From positions 434,001 through 498,000 of the forward strand of contig NZ_QCXS01000002.1 in NCBI RefSeq assembly GCF_003260015.1: 64,000 nucleotides of DNA. Reading direction: 5' to 3'. The position numbers and the translations under genes are program-made. Positions within the stretch are counted from its first letter, which is position 1; each line of letters opens with the position of its first letter. The notes beneath the pieces are model-generated. The model did not search any database. It was not told the origin of the DNA and was given only the letters and a program-made list of their open reading frames with translations. Positions 44,213 to 53,026 of this stretch are shown piece by piece. The DNA is from Nakamurella deserti (GTDB lineage Bacteria > Actinomycetota > Actinomycetes > Mycobacteriales > Nakamurellaceae).

Positions 44213-44249
44213 GCGTCCACAACGACCCGCGGACGGGCAGTTGTCCACA
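44213..44249 (+). promoter_or_regulatory. Two DnaA-box-like sites upstream of yraN-comM-dprA
   Basis: TTGTCCACA (44241-44249) equals the actinobacterial DnaA-box consensus. GCGTCCACA (44213-44221) matches it at seven of nine positions. Both are in the same orientation, starting 28 bases apart, in a 135-base gap before yraN. Two boxes are too few for an origin; binding could regulate the downstream genes or titrate DnaA. Confidence 0.5.
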
Positions 44250-44328
44250 ACCCGCTGACGGTCGGTTCGGCCCGTGAGCCCGGCCCCGGCACGCTCGACC
44301 CCACAGCGGGACGAGGACCGGGGGAGAC

Positions 44329-44691
44329 GTGGCAGCGAAGGACGAGGTCGGCCGCAACGGCGAGGAGCTGGCGGCGAGGTATCTGGGTGACATCGGGCTG
44401 ACGGTGATGACCCGGAACTGGCGGTGCCGCGAGGGGGAGCTGGACATCGTCGCCGTCGACGGTCGTGATCTCGCCGTCGTCTGTGAGGTCAAGACGCGCA
44501 GCGGCGTCCGGTACGGCTCCGGGGCCGAGGCGGTGGACGCCACCAAACGACGCCGGATCCGCCGGCTGGCCACGCTCTGGCTGGCCGAGCACCAGGCCCG
44601 ACCGGGGATCCGGCTCCGGTTCGATGTCATCAGCGTGCTGTGGACGCCGGGTGCCGAACCCCGGCTGACCCACATCGCGGGCGCGTTCTGA
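44329..44691 (+). CDS. yraN: YraN/UPF0102 endonuclease-like protein
   Basis: A 120-residue protein with a PD-(D/E)xK-like restriction-endonuclease fold. GRNGEELAARYL opens it, and the putative active site is EGELDIVAVDG followed by VCEVKTRSG. A GTG start at 44329 follows GGGGGAGAC. It is the first of an overlapping yraN-comM-dprA series. The family's biochemical role is not settled. Confidence 0.92.
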   Translation: MAAKDEVGRNGEELAARYLGDIGLTVMTRNWRCREGELDIVAVDGRDLAVVCEVKTRSGVRYGSGAEAVDATKRRRIRRLATLWLAEHQARPGIRLRFDVISVLWTPGAEPRLTHIAGAF

Positions 44692-46205
44692 TGTCGCTGG
44701 CCCGCACCCTGGCGGTGCAACTGGACGGCCTGGACGGGCACCTGGTCAGCGTCGAGGCCGATCTGGCCAACGGCCTGCCCGGGACGACGGTGATCGGGAT
44801 GGGCGACACCGCGGTCCAGCAGTCCCGCGACCGGGTCAAGGCCGCGGTGGTCAACTCCGGGCAGACCTGGCCGGACCGCCGGATCACGCTGGCGCTGTCG
44901 CCGGCGTCGCTACGCAAGAACGGCTCCGGTTTCGACCTGGCCATCGCCGTCGCCGTGCTGGCCGCGGCCGAGACCGTCGACCTGCGCCGCGGTGCGCAGA
45001 CCGTCTGGATCGGCGAGCTGGGCCTGGACGGCCAGGTCCGTGCGGTCCGTGGTGTGCTGCCCGCCCTGTTCGCGGCGCGGCGGGCCGGTGTCCGGTCGGC
45101 CGTGGTGCCGTTGGGCAACGTCGCCGAGGCGGGCCTCGTCCACGGCATGGAGGTCCTGGGGGCCGCCAGTCTGCGGGAGGTCATCACCCACCTGGGCGGC
45201 GGCACCGCCCTCACCGGTCCGGGCATCCGCGTGGTGCCCGATCCGCCGGTGCTGCCGGACATGGCCGACGTGCTCGGGCAGCCCGAGGGCCGGGCGGCTC
45301 TGGAGCTCGCGGCGGCGGGCGGGCATCACCTGTCCATGATCGGGCCACCCGGCGCCGGCAAGACGATGCTGGCCGCCCGGCTGCCCGGCCTGCTGCCGCC
45401 GCTCACCGGTGACCAGGCGCTGGAGGTCACCGCGGTGCACTCGGTCGCCGGTGAGCTGGCCCCGGGCCTGCCGCTGGTCACCACCCCACCGTTCGTCGAC
45501 CCCCACCACACGGCCTCCGCCGCGGCCATCATCGGCGGCGGGTCGACGGTGGTCCGGCCGGGCAGCATCTCGCTGGCCCACCGCGGGGTGCTGTTCCTCG
45601 ACGAGGCGCCGGAGTTCAAGCCCACGGTGTTGGATGCGCTGCGCCAGCCGCTGGAGAGCGGCGAGGTGCTGATCGCCCGGGCGTCCGGCGCGGTGCGGTA
45701 CCCGGCGCGTTTCCAGCTGGTGCTGGCGGCCAACCCGTGTCCGTGCGCCGCGGCCCGGGATCTCGACTGCCGCTGCGAGGTCGGGCTGCGACGGCGGTAC
45801 CTGAGCCGGCTGTCCGGGCCGCTGATGGACCGGGTCGACATCCGCATCGAGCTGCCGGCGCTGGACCCGGTGGCGCTGGGCTCCGGTGAACCGGGGGAGC
45901 CGTCGTCGGTGATCGCCGCGCGGGTGCTCGCCGCCCGCGACCGCTCGGCGCACCGCTGGCGCGGAACCCCCTGGCGGTACAACGCCGAGGTGCCCGGCGC
46001 GGTGCTGCGCCGCCGGTGGCGGCCGACCGGCGAACCGTCCCGGCTGTTGGACCGTGCCGTCCGCGCGGGACTGCTCACCGGACGGGGCTACGACCGGGTG
46101 CTGCGGCTGTCGTTGACCGCCGCCGACCTCGCCGCCCGCGACGAACCGACCATGCCCGACGTGGCCACAGCGCTGGGCCTGCGGACGAACGGGGCGGCGG
46201 CATGA
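44691..46205 (+). CDS. comM: ComM/YifB Mg-chelatase-like AAA+ ATPase
   Basis: A 504-residue hexameric helicase-like ATPase that promotes branch migration during natural transformation in other bacteria. An N-terminal ChlI/Lon-like domain (VEADLANGLPGTTVIGMGDT) precedes the AAA core with Walker A GPPGAGKTMLAARLPGLLP and Walker B LFLDEAPEF. A cysteine cluster follows (ANPCPCAAARDLDCRCEVG), then the sensor region GPLMDRVDIRIEL. ATG shares one base with the yraN stop, and its stop overlaps dprA. Confidence 0.94.
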   Translation: MSLARTLAVQLDGLDGHLVSVEADLANGLPGTTVIGMGDTAVQQSRDRVKAAVVNSGQTWPDRRITLALSPASLRKNGSGFDLAIAVAVLAAAETVDLRRGAQTVWIGELGLDGQVRAVRGVLPALFAARRAGVRSAVVPLGNVAEAGLVHGMEVLGAASLREVITHLGGGTALTGPGIRVVPDPPVLPDMADVLGQPEGRAALELAAAGGHHLSMIGPPGAGKTMLAARLPGLLPPLTGDQALEVTAVHSVAGELAPGLPLVTTPPFVDPHHTASAAAIIGGGSTVVRPGSISLAHRGVLFLDEAPEFKPTVLDALRQPLESGEVLIARASGAVRYPARFQLVLAANPCPCAAARDLDCRCEVGLRRRYLSRLSGPLMDRVDIRIELPALDPVALGSGEPGEPSSVIAARVLAARDRSAHRWRGTPWRYNAEVPGAVLRRRWRPTGEPSRLLDRAVRAGLLTGRGYDRVLRLSLTAADLAARDEPTMPDVATALGLRTNGAAA

Positions 46206-47434
46206 CCGGCACCGACGCGCCCGACGCCGTGCACCTGGCCCGGGCGGGGCTGCTCCGGTTGGCCGAGCCGCCGGCGCCCGCGGTCGTGGAGCTGGTCGCC
46301 CGGATCGGCGCGGTGGCCGCGTTCGACGCGGTGATCCACCGGTCGGCGCCGCCGGCGGCGCTCGCCGCGACCGCCGCGCGCACCGAGGGCCGGTCGGCCG
46401 AGACGCTCCGGGCGGCTGCGGCCGCCGACCTCCGGGCCGCCGCCGCGGTCGGGGCGTACCTGCTCGGTCCGGAGGACCCGGACTGGCCGGAGGCGGCCAC
46501 CATCGGCTTCGGCATGGCGGGCGGCCGTGGGGTCAGCGGGGCCGCGCCACCGCTCGGGCTGTACGTACGCGGCACCCTGCCACCGGACCTGCCCGGGTCG
46601 GGGGTCACCATCGTCGGGTCACGGGCGAGCAGCCCGTACGGGGAGCGGGTGGCCGCCGACCTCGCGCTCGGCGTCGGAGACGCCGGTCTCGCGGTGGTCT
46701 CCGGCGGGGCGTTCGGCATCGACACCGCCGCCCACCGGGCGGCGGTCACCAGCGGGGCCCTGTCGGCCGCGGTGCTGGCCTGCGGCATCGACCGCGCCTA
46801 CCCCGTCGCGAATGCGCCGCTGCTGCAACGCATCTCCGCCCAGGGTGCGGTGATCAGCGAGTACCCGCCCGGCACCTCGCCGGCCCGGCACCGCTTCCTG
46901 GTGCGCAACAGGCTGCTGGCGGCACTCGGTGCCGTCACGGTGGTGGTGGAGGCGAGCCGACGGTCCGGGTCCCTGTCCACGGCGGCGGCCGCGGCGCACC
47001 TCGGTCGCACGGTCATGGCCGTGCCCGGCCCGGTGACCTCGGCGATGTCGGTGGGCTGTCACCTGCTGCTCCGCGACCGGTTCGCCACCCTGGCCACCTC
47101 GGCGCAGGACGTACTGGCCGCGGTACGACCGGTCGACGCGGGGCTGTTCGACGCGGACCCGTTCGGCGCCGGCTCGTCCACCGGCCCCGCCGCTCCTGCG
47201 GCGACGTCCTCGGACGACCGCCGTGCCGGGCGCCGGTCCGACGTCCGGCGCACCGACACGCTGGATCCGCTCTCGCTGCGGGTGCACGGTGCGCTGCCGA
47301 CCCGCGGCACCGCCACCGTCTCCGAGCTCAGCACCTCGGCTGGAGTGCCGGCGCCGCAGGTGATGGCCACCCTGCCCGTGCTCGAACTGGCCGGTCTAGC
47401 CCGGAAGGAGGGAGCGGTGTGGCGCCGGCTCTGA
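46202..47434 (+). CDS. dprA: DNA-processing protein DprA
   Basis: A 410-residue protein that loads RecA onto incoming single-stranded DNA. The Rossmann core has TIVGSRASSPYGERVA, VSGGAFGIDTAAHRAA, ACGIDRAYPVAN and FLVRNRLLAALGAVTVVVEA. A disordered Pro/Ala linker and a C-terminal winged helix (TVSELSTSAGVPAPQVMATLPVLELAG) complete it. ATG overlaps the comM stop. Competence in this organism is not proven, since the uptake genes are not in this window. Confidence 0.94.
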   Translation: MTGTDAPDAVHLARAGLLRLAEPPAPAVVELVARIGAVAAFDAVIHRSAPPAALAATAARTEGRSAETLRAAAAADLRAAAAVGAYLLGPEDPDWPEAATIGFGMAGGRGVSGAAPPLGLYVRGTLPPDLPGSGVTIVGSRASSPYGERVAADLALGVGDAGLAVVSGGAFGIDTAAHRAAVTSGALSAAVLACGIDRAYPVANAPLLQRISAQGAVISEYPPGTSPARHRFLVRNRLLAALGAVTVVVEASRRSGSLSTAAAAAHLGRTVMAVPGPVTSAMSVGCHLLLRDRFATLATSAQDVLAAVRPVDAGLFDADPFGAGSSTGPAAPAATSSDDRRAGRRSDVRRTDTLDPLSLRVHGALPTRGTATVSELSTSAGVPAPQVMATLPVLELAGLARKEGAVWRRL

Positions 47435-47469
47435 AGCGGCGGCCGGTCGGCAGGCTGGGCGGCAGTGGT

Positions 47470-47639
47470 CGGGGCAGCTCGGCGGGGGGCACAGTCCGGC
47501 GGGGGGCACAGTCCGGCGGTGGGCACAATCCGGCGGTGGGCACAATCCGGCGGTGGGCACAGCTCGGCGGTGGGTACCGCCCGGCGGTCAGAGCAGCCCG
47601 TCGATCAGAGCAGCTCGGCGGTCAGAGCAGCTCGGCGGG
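47470..47639. repeat. 17-bp tandem repeat, ten units
   Basis: Ten head-to-tail 17-mers start at 47470 and recur every 17 bases. The first group follows GGGCACARTCCGGCGGT; units 47521-47537 and 47538-47554 are identical. The last three follow CAGAGCAGCTCGGCGGT. The array fills the gap between dprA and the convergent small gene and supplies its stop codon and last five codons. Confidence 0.9.
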
Positions 47640-47876
47640 CGGCGCCGCGGGCACCGCCGGGCCGGCGGCCGCGGCCTCGGGCCGGCGCCAGAACAGCAGG
47701 GCGTCCACCGAGCTCGCGCCCTTGAAGGTGCTGACCTGCTCGTTGACGTCGGTCGAGACCAGTTCCCAGCCCGACATGCTCATCGCCTCCAGGTGACGGT
47801 CCATGGTGTCGCGGAACTGGTCGGAGTTGATCCCGATGCCCTGGACGGCGATGTGGGTCATCCTGTGCTGGTACAT
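47622..47876 (-). CDS. Small DUF4177-like protein
   Basis: An 84-residue protein from ATG at 47876. [20 protein letters not shown], then [16 protein letters not shown] and DALLFWRRP resemble DUF4177 proteins, where a GWELVS turn and a final FxRP strand are typical. The Ala/Pro-rich C-terminus ends in PPAELL, its last codons coming from the 17-bp repeat array, so its length may vary with repeat number. An inverted repeat CCCGGC-N10-GCCGGG (47877-47898) lies just before its start. Function unknown. Confidence 0.7.
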   Translation of the reverse strand: MYQHRMTHIAVQGIGINSDQFRDTMDRHLEAMSMSGWELVSTDVNEQVSTFKGASSVDALLFWRRPEAAAAGPAVPAAPPAELL

Positions 47877-47941
47877 CCCGGCATGCTCGCACGCCGGGAG
47901 AGCTACGCGCATACTCGGATCAGCCCGACCGGGGAGGACCC

Positions 47942-48193
47942 ATGACACTGCTGACCATGCGGCAGGAGTACGAGCAGATCCGCGGCAGCTGGCGCAACCG
48001 CCCGCCCGCGGAGCACCGCCTCGATCTGGACCGGCTGCGCGCCCTCCGCGCCGCCGCCGTCGACTCGCCCGACGAGGGCACCGAGCAGCTCGCCGTCGAG
48101 ATCGAGGATCTGATGGGCCAGATCTCGCACACCAGCCTGCCCCTGCAACGGGACCGGCAGACGGCCTACCACGAGCCCAGCGACGCGATGTGA
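47942..48193 (+). CDS. Small conserved-looking protein, unknown function
   Basis: An 83-residue soluble, largely helical, charged protein ([20 protein letters not shown], then [16 protein letters not shown]). A strong ribosome-binding site GGGGAGGA (47931-47938) and a possible -10 CATACT (47910-47915) favour a real gene. It is divergent from the DUF4177-like gene, and its stop overlaps the xerC start (GTGA). No domain recognised. Confidence 0.6.
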   Translation: MTLLTMRQEYEQIRGSWRNRPPAEHRLDLDRLRALRAAAVDSPDEGTEQLAVEIEDLMGQISHTSLPLQRDRQTAYHEPSDAM

Positions 48194-49350
48194 CGGTCGG
48201 TTCCGGAGCCGAGCCGATCGCCGACCCGACGGCGGGCACCGGCCGCTGGGACGGGGTGCTCGCCGACTACCTGCGGCACCTGCGGTTCGAGCGCGGCGTG
48301 GCGGCGGCGACCGTGCGGGCCTACCGGGCCGACACGGCCGACCTGCTGGACCACCTCGACCGGCTCGGACGTGACCTGGACCGGCTCGACCTCGCCGCCC
48401 TGCGGAGTTGGCTGGCGCGGTTGGCCACCACCGGCACCGCGCGCTCGTCATTGGCCCGCAAGGCCGCGGCAGCCCGGTCGTTCACCGGCTGGGCCCACCG
48501 CGCCGGACTGATCCGCAGCGACCCGGGGGCGCGGCTGGCCGCACCACGGGCGCACCGCGCGCTGCCCGGCGTGCTCCGCGCCGACCAGGCCACCGCTCTG
48601 CTGACCCCGCCGGCGGCGCCGGTGCGAGCCGGCTCCGCCGGCCCTCCGCCGCCTATCACCCGCAGGTCCCAGGCCACGCCGCCCGCCGCAACCGTCGCCC
48701 GGGACACCCGGCCACCGACCGGCGGCGCCCGGGACACCCCGTCTCCGACCGGCGGCGACCGGGACATCCCGCCCGCCACGGGCGTCCCACGGGACACCGC
48801 GCCCGGCGAAGGCCGCCGCGCCGAGGAGGCCCGCGTCGACGCCGCTGTGCTGCTGCGCGACCAGGCGGTGCTGGAAGTGCTGTACGCCGCCGGGCTCCGG
48901 GTCTCCGAGCTGGTCGGCCTCGATCTCGACGACGTCGACCCTCGCCGGCTGGTGCTGCGGGTGATCGGCAAGGGCGACAAGCAGCGCACCGTGCCCTACG
49001 GCCGGCCGGCCGATCACGCCCTCACCGCCTACCTCGACGCCGGCCGTCCGGTGCTGGCCACCGGACGGGAGCGGGCCGCGGTCTTTCTCGGCCGCCGCGG
49101 CGGCCGCCTCGACCAACGGGCCGTCCGCACCCTCGTCCACGCCCGGCTCGCCGACGTCGACGGCGCCCCCGACCTCGGCCCGCACGGGCTCCGGCACTCA
49201 GCGGCGACGCACCTGCTCGAAGGCGGCGCCGACCTGCGCACCGTGCAGGAGATCCTCGGGCACGCCAGCATCGGAACCACCCAGATCTACACCCACGTCT
49301 CCGCCGAGCGGCTGCGCTCCGTCTTCACCCAGGCGCACCCCCGCGCCTGA
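48190..49350 (+). CDS. xerC: Tyrosine recombinase XerC with repetitive insert
   Basis: A 386-residue tyrosine recombinase that resolves chromosome dimers with XerD. The N-terminal SAM-like DNA-binding domain is about 20-125. The catalytic domain shows Arg237 (GLRVSE), Lys261 ([10 protein letters not shown]), His332/Arg335 (PHGLRH), His358 (LGHAS) and nucleophile Tyr367 (TQIYTH). Between the domains lies a Pro/Gly/Thr-rich insert (about 141-215), absent from typical XerC of about 300 residues. It includes four decapeptide units beginning RDT or RDI at 171-208. GTG at 48190 overlaps the previous stop. Position after dprA and before rpsB is the usual actinobacterial one. Confidence 0.93.
   Translation: MTVGSGAEPIADPTAGTGRWDGVLADYLRHLRFERGVAAATVRAYRADTADLLDHLDRLGRDLDRLDLAALRSWLARLATTGTARSSLARKAAAARSFTGWAHRAGLIRSDPGARLAAPRAHRALPGVLRADQATALLTPPAAPVRAGSAGPPPPITRRSQATPPAATVARDTRPPTGGARDTPSPTGGDRDIPPATGVPRDTAPGEGRRAEEARVDAAVLLRDQAVLEVLYAAGLRVSELVGLDLDDVDPRRLVLRVIGKGDKQRTVPYGRPADHALTAYLDAGRPVLATGRERAAVFLGRRGGRLDQRAVRTLVHARLADVDGAPDLGPHGLRHSAATHLLEGGADLRTVQEILGHASIGTTQIYTHVSAERLRSVFTQAHPRA
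48700..48813. repeat. 30-bp in-frame repeats inside xerC
   Basis: Four imperfect 30-bp units encode decapeptides of the form RDTxPxTGGx at residues 171-180, 181-190, 191-200 and 201-208 (the last shortened). They lie in the linker between the two recombinase domains and keep the frame open. Confidence 0.75.
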
Positions 49351-49406
49351 ACCGCCCGTCCCTCCGCTCCCGTGTCCGGGACCACCGCACCCCGTGATCG
49401 ACCCCG

Positions 49407-50039
49407 TCAGCCGTCCCAGGGCAGCAGTCGCACCCGCACCGGCGCGAGCAGCGCCATCGGGTCCAGGTACACCCCGTCCAGCCGCACCCCCCAGTGCACG
49501 CACACCGCCGGTGCGCACCGCGGATGTCCGGCGTCCACGGTCCCGACGACCGCACCCGCCGCCACCCGCGCACCCACCGCGACCGCCGCGGTCACCGGCT
49601 CCAACGACGAGCGCAGCCCGCCCCCGTGGTCGATCGACACCACCCCGCGGTCCACCAGCCGCCCGGCGAAGACCACCACCCCGGCCGCCGGTGCCGACAC
49701 CACCGCCCCGGCGCCGGCGGCCAGATCCACCCCGCGATGCCCGGCCGCGTACGGGCCCGGGGGCGCCGCAAACGGCACCAGCACCGTGGGCGGTCGCACC
49801 GGCGGCTCCAGCACCGCGCCCGGCACCGGCCCGGCCGCCGCCGGGGCCGGACCCGGCGCACCGACCCCGACCGCGACTCCCGCCCCGCCCCGCACCCCCA
49901 CCCCGCCCCGGGCATTTACCCCCACCACGGCCGGGGCCGCGACCCCCGGCCCGCCCGCCGCCGACACCCCCGGGACCGGCGCGAACGACCCCGCCAGCAC
50001 CGCTGCCACCAGCACCGACGCCACGCCACGGAGCTCCAT
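49407..50039 (-). CDS. M23-family peptidase-like secreted protein
   Basis: A 210-residue protein. ATG at 50039 gives a signal peptide ([20 protein letters not shown], ending near PGVSA). A Gly/Ala/Val-rich linker and a LytM/M23 domain follow. The first ligand motif is [10 protein letters not shown] (HxxxD). The second is [10 protein letters not shown], where Cys replaces the first His of the usual HxH, as in some actinobacterial relatives. It may therefore be a weak or non-catalytic peptidoglycan-binding protein. Frames starting further upstream pass through the rpsB leader and are rejected. It is convergent with xerC. Confidence 0.83.
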   Translation of the reverse strand: MELRGVASVLVAAVLAGSFAPVPGVSAAGGPGVAAPAVVGVNARGGVGVRGGAGVAVGVGAPGPAPAAAGPVPGAVLEPPVRPPTVLVPFAAPPGPYAAGHRGVDLAAGAGAVVSAPAAGVVVFAGRLVDRGVVSIDHGGGLRSSLEPVTAAVAVGARVAAGAVVGTVDAGHPRCAPAVCVHWGVRLDGVYLDPMALLAPVRVRLLPWDG

Positions 50040-50359
50040 CGCCCCACCCTGACCGGACCCGCCGGCGGACGGGGCCGGCACCTGCCGTGATGTGGACAGC
50101 CGTGGCCCCGGCGCGGCCTGTGAATGCCGTAAGCTCGAACAGCGGTCCGTGCGTGCACGGGCTGACTTCGCGCGCCCTGTCGCGGCCAGCCGTACCGGTC
50201 CTCGGACCGGCCCCGGTAGTGGTCGCCGGAGCACCCCGGTCCCCGCCGGTACTTCACGACGGGGTGGGTGCGCCGAGGGCGCCAGGGCTTCCTCCGCCGG
50301 AGGGAGCGACAACTGAACGCGCGACCAGCACCCTGGCGCGCCTCCACGAAGGGACGACC
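50040..50359 (+). promoter_or_regulatory. rpsB promoter and structured 5' leader
   Basis: The 320-base gap contains a -10-like TAAGCT (50130-50135), which would give rpsB a leader of about 218 nt. Inverted repeats in it include CCGGTCC-N2-GGACCGG (50195-50210), CCTCC-N3-GGAGG (50291-50303) and a longer-range pair GCGCCAGGG/CCCTGGCGC (50279-50287 with 50331-50339). A ribosome-binding site GAAGGGA precedes the ATG. It could be an S2-responsive leader, which is an inference. No gene is seen here. Confidence 0.4.
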
Positions 50360-51271
50360 ATGGCAGTCGTCACGATGCGTCAGCTCCTTGACGCAGGTGT
50401 CCACTTCGGACACCAGACCCGCCGCTGGAACCCGAAGATGAAGCGTTTCATCTTCACCGAGCGCAACGGCATCTACATCATCGATCTCCAGCAGACGCTG
50501 ACGTACATCGATAAGGCGTACGAATTCGTCAAGGAGACCGTGGCCCACGGCGGCACCGTGTTGTTCATCGGCACGAAGCGCCAGGCCCAGGAGGCCATCG
50601 CCGATCAGGCGACCCGCGTCTCGATGCCCTACGTCAACCAGCGCTGGCTGGGCGGCATGCTCACCAACTTCACCACCGTGCACAAGCGTCTGCAGCGCCT
50701 CAAGGACCTCGAGGCGATGGAGGAGGCCCAGGACTTCGCCGGTCGCACCAAGAAGGAGCTCCTTCTGATGAACCGCGAGAAGATCAAGCTGGCCAAGACC
50801 CTCGGCGGCGTCCGGGACATGGCCAAGGTGCCGTCCGTGGTGTGGATCGTGGACACCAAGAAGGAGCACATCGCCGTCGGTGAGGCCCGCAAGCTGGGCA
50901 TCCCGGTCGTCGCCGTGCTCGACACCAACTGCGACCCGGACGAGGTCGACTTCCCGATCCCGGGCAACGACGACGCGATCCGCAGCGCCGCCGTCCTGAC
51001 CCGGGTCGTAGCCGACGCCGTGGCCGAGGGTCTGCTGGCCCGCTCGGGTGGCGGCACCACCGCCGTCGAGGAGCCGCTGGCCGAGTGGGAGCGTGAGCTG
51101 CTCGCGACCACCGACAACGGCGCGTCGGTCATCGCCGCCGCCGAGGCCGCCGCGATCGACCCGGCCGCCCTGCCGACCGAGGCTCCCGTCGCGGAGTCCG
51201 AGGCCGCCGCGCAGGCCGCCAACCAGGCTGCGCGCGAAGAGGTCCCGGGCGACACCTCGTCCATCGTCTGA
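50360..51271 (+). CDS. rpsB: 30S ribosomal protein S2
   Basis: A 303-residue uS2. The core is canonical ([66 protein letters not shown]). An Ala/Glu-rich C-terminal extension of about 55 residues, common in actinobacteria, follows. The ATG at 50360 is supported by the ribosome-binding site and the family start. It is followed by a very stable hairpin and then tsf. Confidence 0.97.
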   Translation: MAVVTMRQLLDAGVHFGHQTRRWNPKMKRFIFTERNGIYIIDLQQTLTYIDKAYEFVKETVAHGGTVLFIGTKRQAQEAIADQATRVSMPYVNQRWLGGMLTNFTTVHKRLQRLKDLEAMEEAQDFAGRTKKELLLMNREKIKLAKTLGGVRDMAKVPSVVWIVDTKKEHIAVGEARKLGIPVVAVLDTNCDPDEVDFPIPGNDDAIRSAAVLTRVVADAVAEGLLARSGGGTTAVEEPLAEWERELLATTDNGASVIAAAEAAAIDPAALPTEAPVAESEAAAQAANQAAREEVPGDTSSIV

Positions 51272-51278
51272 TCCCCAT

Positions 51279-51325
51279 CCCGCGGGCGGGTGGCCGGGCC
51301 TCGTGCCCGGCCACCCGCCCGCGGG
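51279..51325 (+). terminator. Perfect 21-bp hairpin between rpsB and tsf
   Basis: The left arm (51279-51299, starting CCCGCGGGCGGG) and right arm (51305-51325, ending CCCGCGGG) are perfectly complementary over 21 bp, with the loop CTCGT. No U-tract follows, as is usual for GC-rich actinobacterial terminators. The position between two co-transcribed genes suggests an attenuator or processing/stability element rather than a full stop. Confidence 0.8.
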
Positions 51326-51374
51326 TGCCGGACCACTGTTGTGAAGCACCACAGACAAGAGGGAAAGAAGCATC

Positions 51375-52190
51375 ATGGCGAGCGCTGCTGAAGTGAAGAA
51401 GCTCCGGGATCTGACCGGAGCCGGGATGATGGATTGCAAGCGGGCTCTGGACGAGACCGACGGCGACTTCGACAAGGCCGTGGAGATCCTGCGCATCAAG
51501 GGCGCCAAGGACGTCGGCAAGCGCGCCGACCGCACCGCCTCGCAGGGTCTGGTCGCCGCCTCCAACGGTGCGCTCATCGAGCTCGCCTCCGAGACGGACT
51601 TCGTGGCCAAGAACGAGGAGTTCCAGGCGCTGGCCAACGACATCGTCGGGGCCGTGTCCGAGTCCGCGTCCGACGTCGCGTCCGTGCTGGCCGCCCCGCT
51701 GGGCAACGGCACCGTCGAGGACGCGATCACCGCGGCCTCGGCCAAGCTCGGCGAGAAGATCGAGCTGCGCCGCGTCGTGCGCTACGACGGCCCGACCACC
51801 ACCTACCTGCACCGCCGGTCCGCGGACCTGCCGCCGGCCATCGGCGTGCTGATCCAGTACACCGGTTCCGGCGACGCCGCCGCCGACGTCGCGCGTGCCG
51901 CGGCGATGCAGGTCGCGTCGCTGCGGGCCCGCTACGTCACCCGCGACGAGGTCCCCGCCGATGTGCTCGAGACCGAGCGCCGTATCGCCGAGGCCACCGC
52001 GCGCGAGGAGGGCAAGCCGGAGGCGGCGCTGCCCAAGATCGTCGAGGGCCGGGTGAACGGGTTCTTCAAGGACTCCGTGCTGCTGGAGCAGTCCTCGGTG
52101 CTGGACTCCAAGAAGACCGTCGGCAAGCTCCTCGAAGAGGCCGGCGTGACCGTCACCGCGTTCTCGCGGTTCGAGGTCGGCGCGAGCTGA
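51375..52190 (+). CDS. tsf: Elongation factor Ts
   Basis: A 271-residue nucleotide-exchange factor for EF-Tu. The N-terminal UBA-like part is [36 protein letters not shown] is the core that contacts EF-Tu. The C-terminal subdomain ends in [14 protein letters not shown]. The ATG at 51375 has GAGGGAAAG upstream. It lies about 50 bases after the rpsB hairpin. Confidence 0.97.
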   Translation: MASAAEVKKLRDLTGAGMMDCKRALDETDGDFDKAVEILRIKGAKDVGKRADRTASQGLVAASNGALIELASETDFVAKNEEFQALANDIVGAVSESASDVASVLAAPLGNGTVEDAITAASAKLGEKIELRRVVRYDGPTTTYLHRRSADLPPAIGVLIQYTGSGDAAADVARAAAMQVASLRARYVTRDEVPADVLETERRIAEATAREEGKPEAALPKIVEGRVNGFFKDSVLLEQSSVLDSKKTVGKLLEEAGVTVTAFSRFEVGAS

Positions 52191-52257
52191 GCCCAGGCGG
52201 CTCCGCTCCACCCCGTACCTCCCAGCTCCACCTGCAGAAAGGCCGGTGCATCGGCAG

Positions 52258-52992
52258 ATGACAGACAACCTCCCGGTGCGCCGGCCTTTCCAGCGTGTGT
52301 TGCTCAAACTCGGCGGTGAGATGTTCGGTGGCGGCGAGGTCGGGGTCGACCCCGGCGTCGTCTCCACCGTCGCCCGCCAGATCGCCGAGGTCGTCGCCAC
52401 CGGCACCCAGGTGGCGGTCGTCATCGGCGGCGGCAATTTCTTCCGCGGCGCCGAACTGTCCGACATCGGCATGGACCGCGCCCGTGCGGATTACATGGGC
52501 ATGCTCGGCACGGTGATGAACTGCCTGGCTCTGCAGGACTTCCTCGAGCGTGAGTTCGACATCGACACCCGCGTGCAGACCGCCATCACGATGGGCCAGG
52601 TCGCCGAGCCCTACATCCCGCGTCGCGCCCAGCGGCACCTGGAGAAGGGCCGCGTGGTCATCTTCGGCTCCGGTATGGGCATGCCGTACTTCTCCACCGA
52701 CACCACGGCGGCCCAGCGCGCGCTGGAGATCCACGCCGAGGTCGTGCTGATGGCCAAGGCGGTCGACGGTGTCTACGACGCCGACCCGCGCAAGGTCCCC
52801 GACGCCACCATGTTCACCGAGATCACCCACCGGGAGGTCGTCGAGCGCGGCCTGCAGGTCGCCGACGCCACCGCGTTCACGCTGTGCATGGACAACAAGA
52901 TGCCCATCATCGTGTTCAACTTGCTGGTCGAGGGCAACATCGCGCGCGCCGTCCTCGGCGAGCCGATCGGCACCCTCGTCACCACCCTCTGA
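52258..52992 (+). CDS. pyrH: Uridylate kinase
   Basis: A 244-residue hexameric UMP kinase of the amino-acid-kinase fold. [40 protein letters not shown] text ([18 protein letters not shown]), [15 protein letters not shown] and [10 protein letters not shown] are the expected motifs. The start is uncertain. ATG 52258 gives the usual N-terminus, but GTG 52246 is closer to AGAAAGG (52236-52242). frr follows after 34 bases. Confidence 0.95.
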   Translation: MTDNLPVRRPFQRVLLKLGGEMFGGGEVGVDPGVVSTVARQIAEVVATGTQVAVVIGGGNFFRGAELSDIGMDRARADYMGMLGTVMNCLALQDFLEREFDIDTRVQTAITMGQVAEPYIPRRAQRHLEKGRVVIFGSGMGMPYFSTDTTAAQRALEIHAEVVLMAKAVDGVYDADPRKVPDATMFTEITHREVVERGLQVADATAFTLCMDNKMPIIVFNLLVEGNIARAVLGEPIGTLVTTL

Positions 52993-53026
52993 ACCAGCTC
53001 GCCGAGCCAGAAGTGAAGGTTTCCAG

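Noticed and set aside
44213-44249. DnaA boxes considered as oriC
   Set aside because: There are only two boxes, no AT-rich unwinding region, and none of the usual neighbours dnaA, dnaN or gyrB.
47605-47892. 95-codon minus-strand frame overlapping the DUF4177-like gene
   Set aside because: It is the wrong frame. The overlapping frame ending at 47622 has the GWELVS and FWRRP motifs and a normal composition.
49407-50312. Longer version of the M23-like protein starting at 50312
   Set aside because: The extra 91 residues would run through the rpsB leader and precede the signal peptide, which begins at the ATG at 50039.
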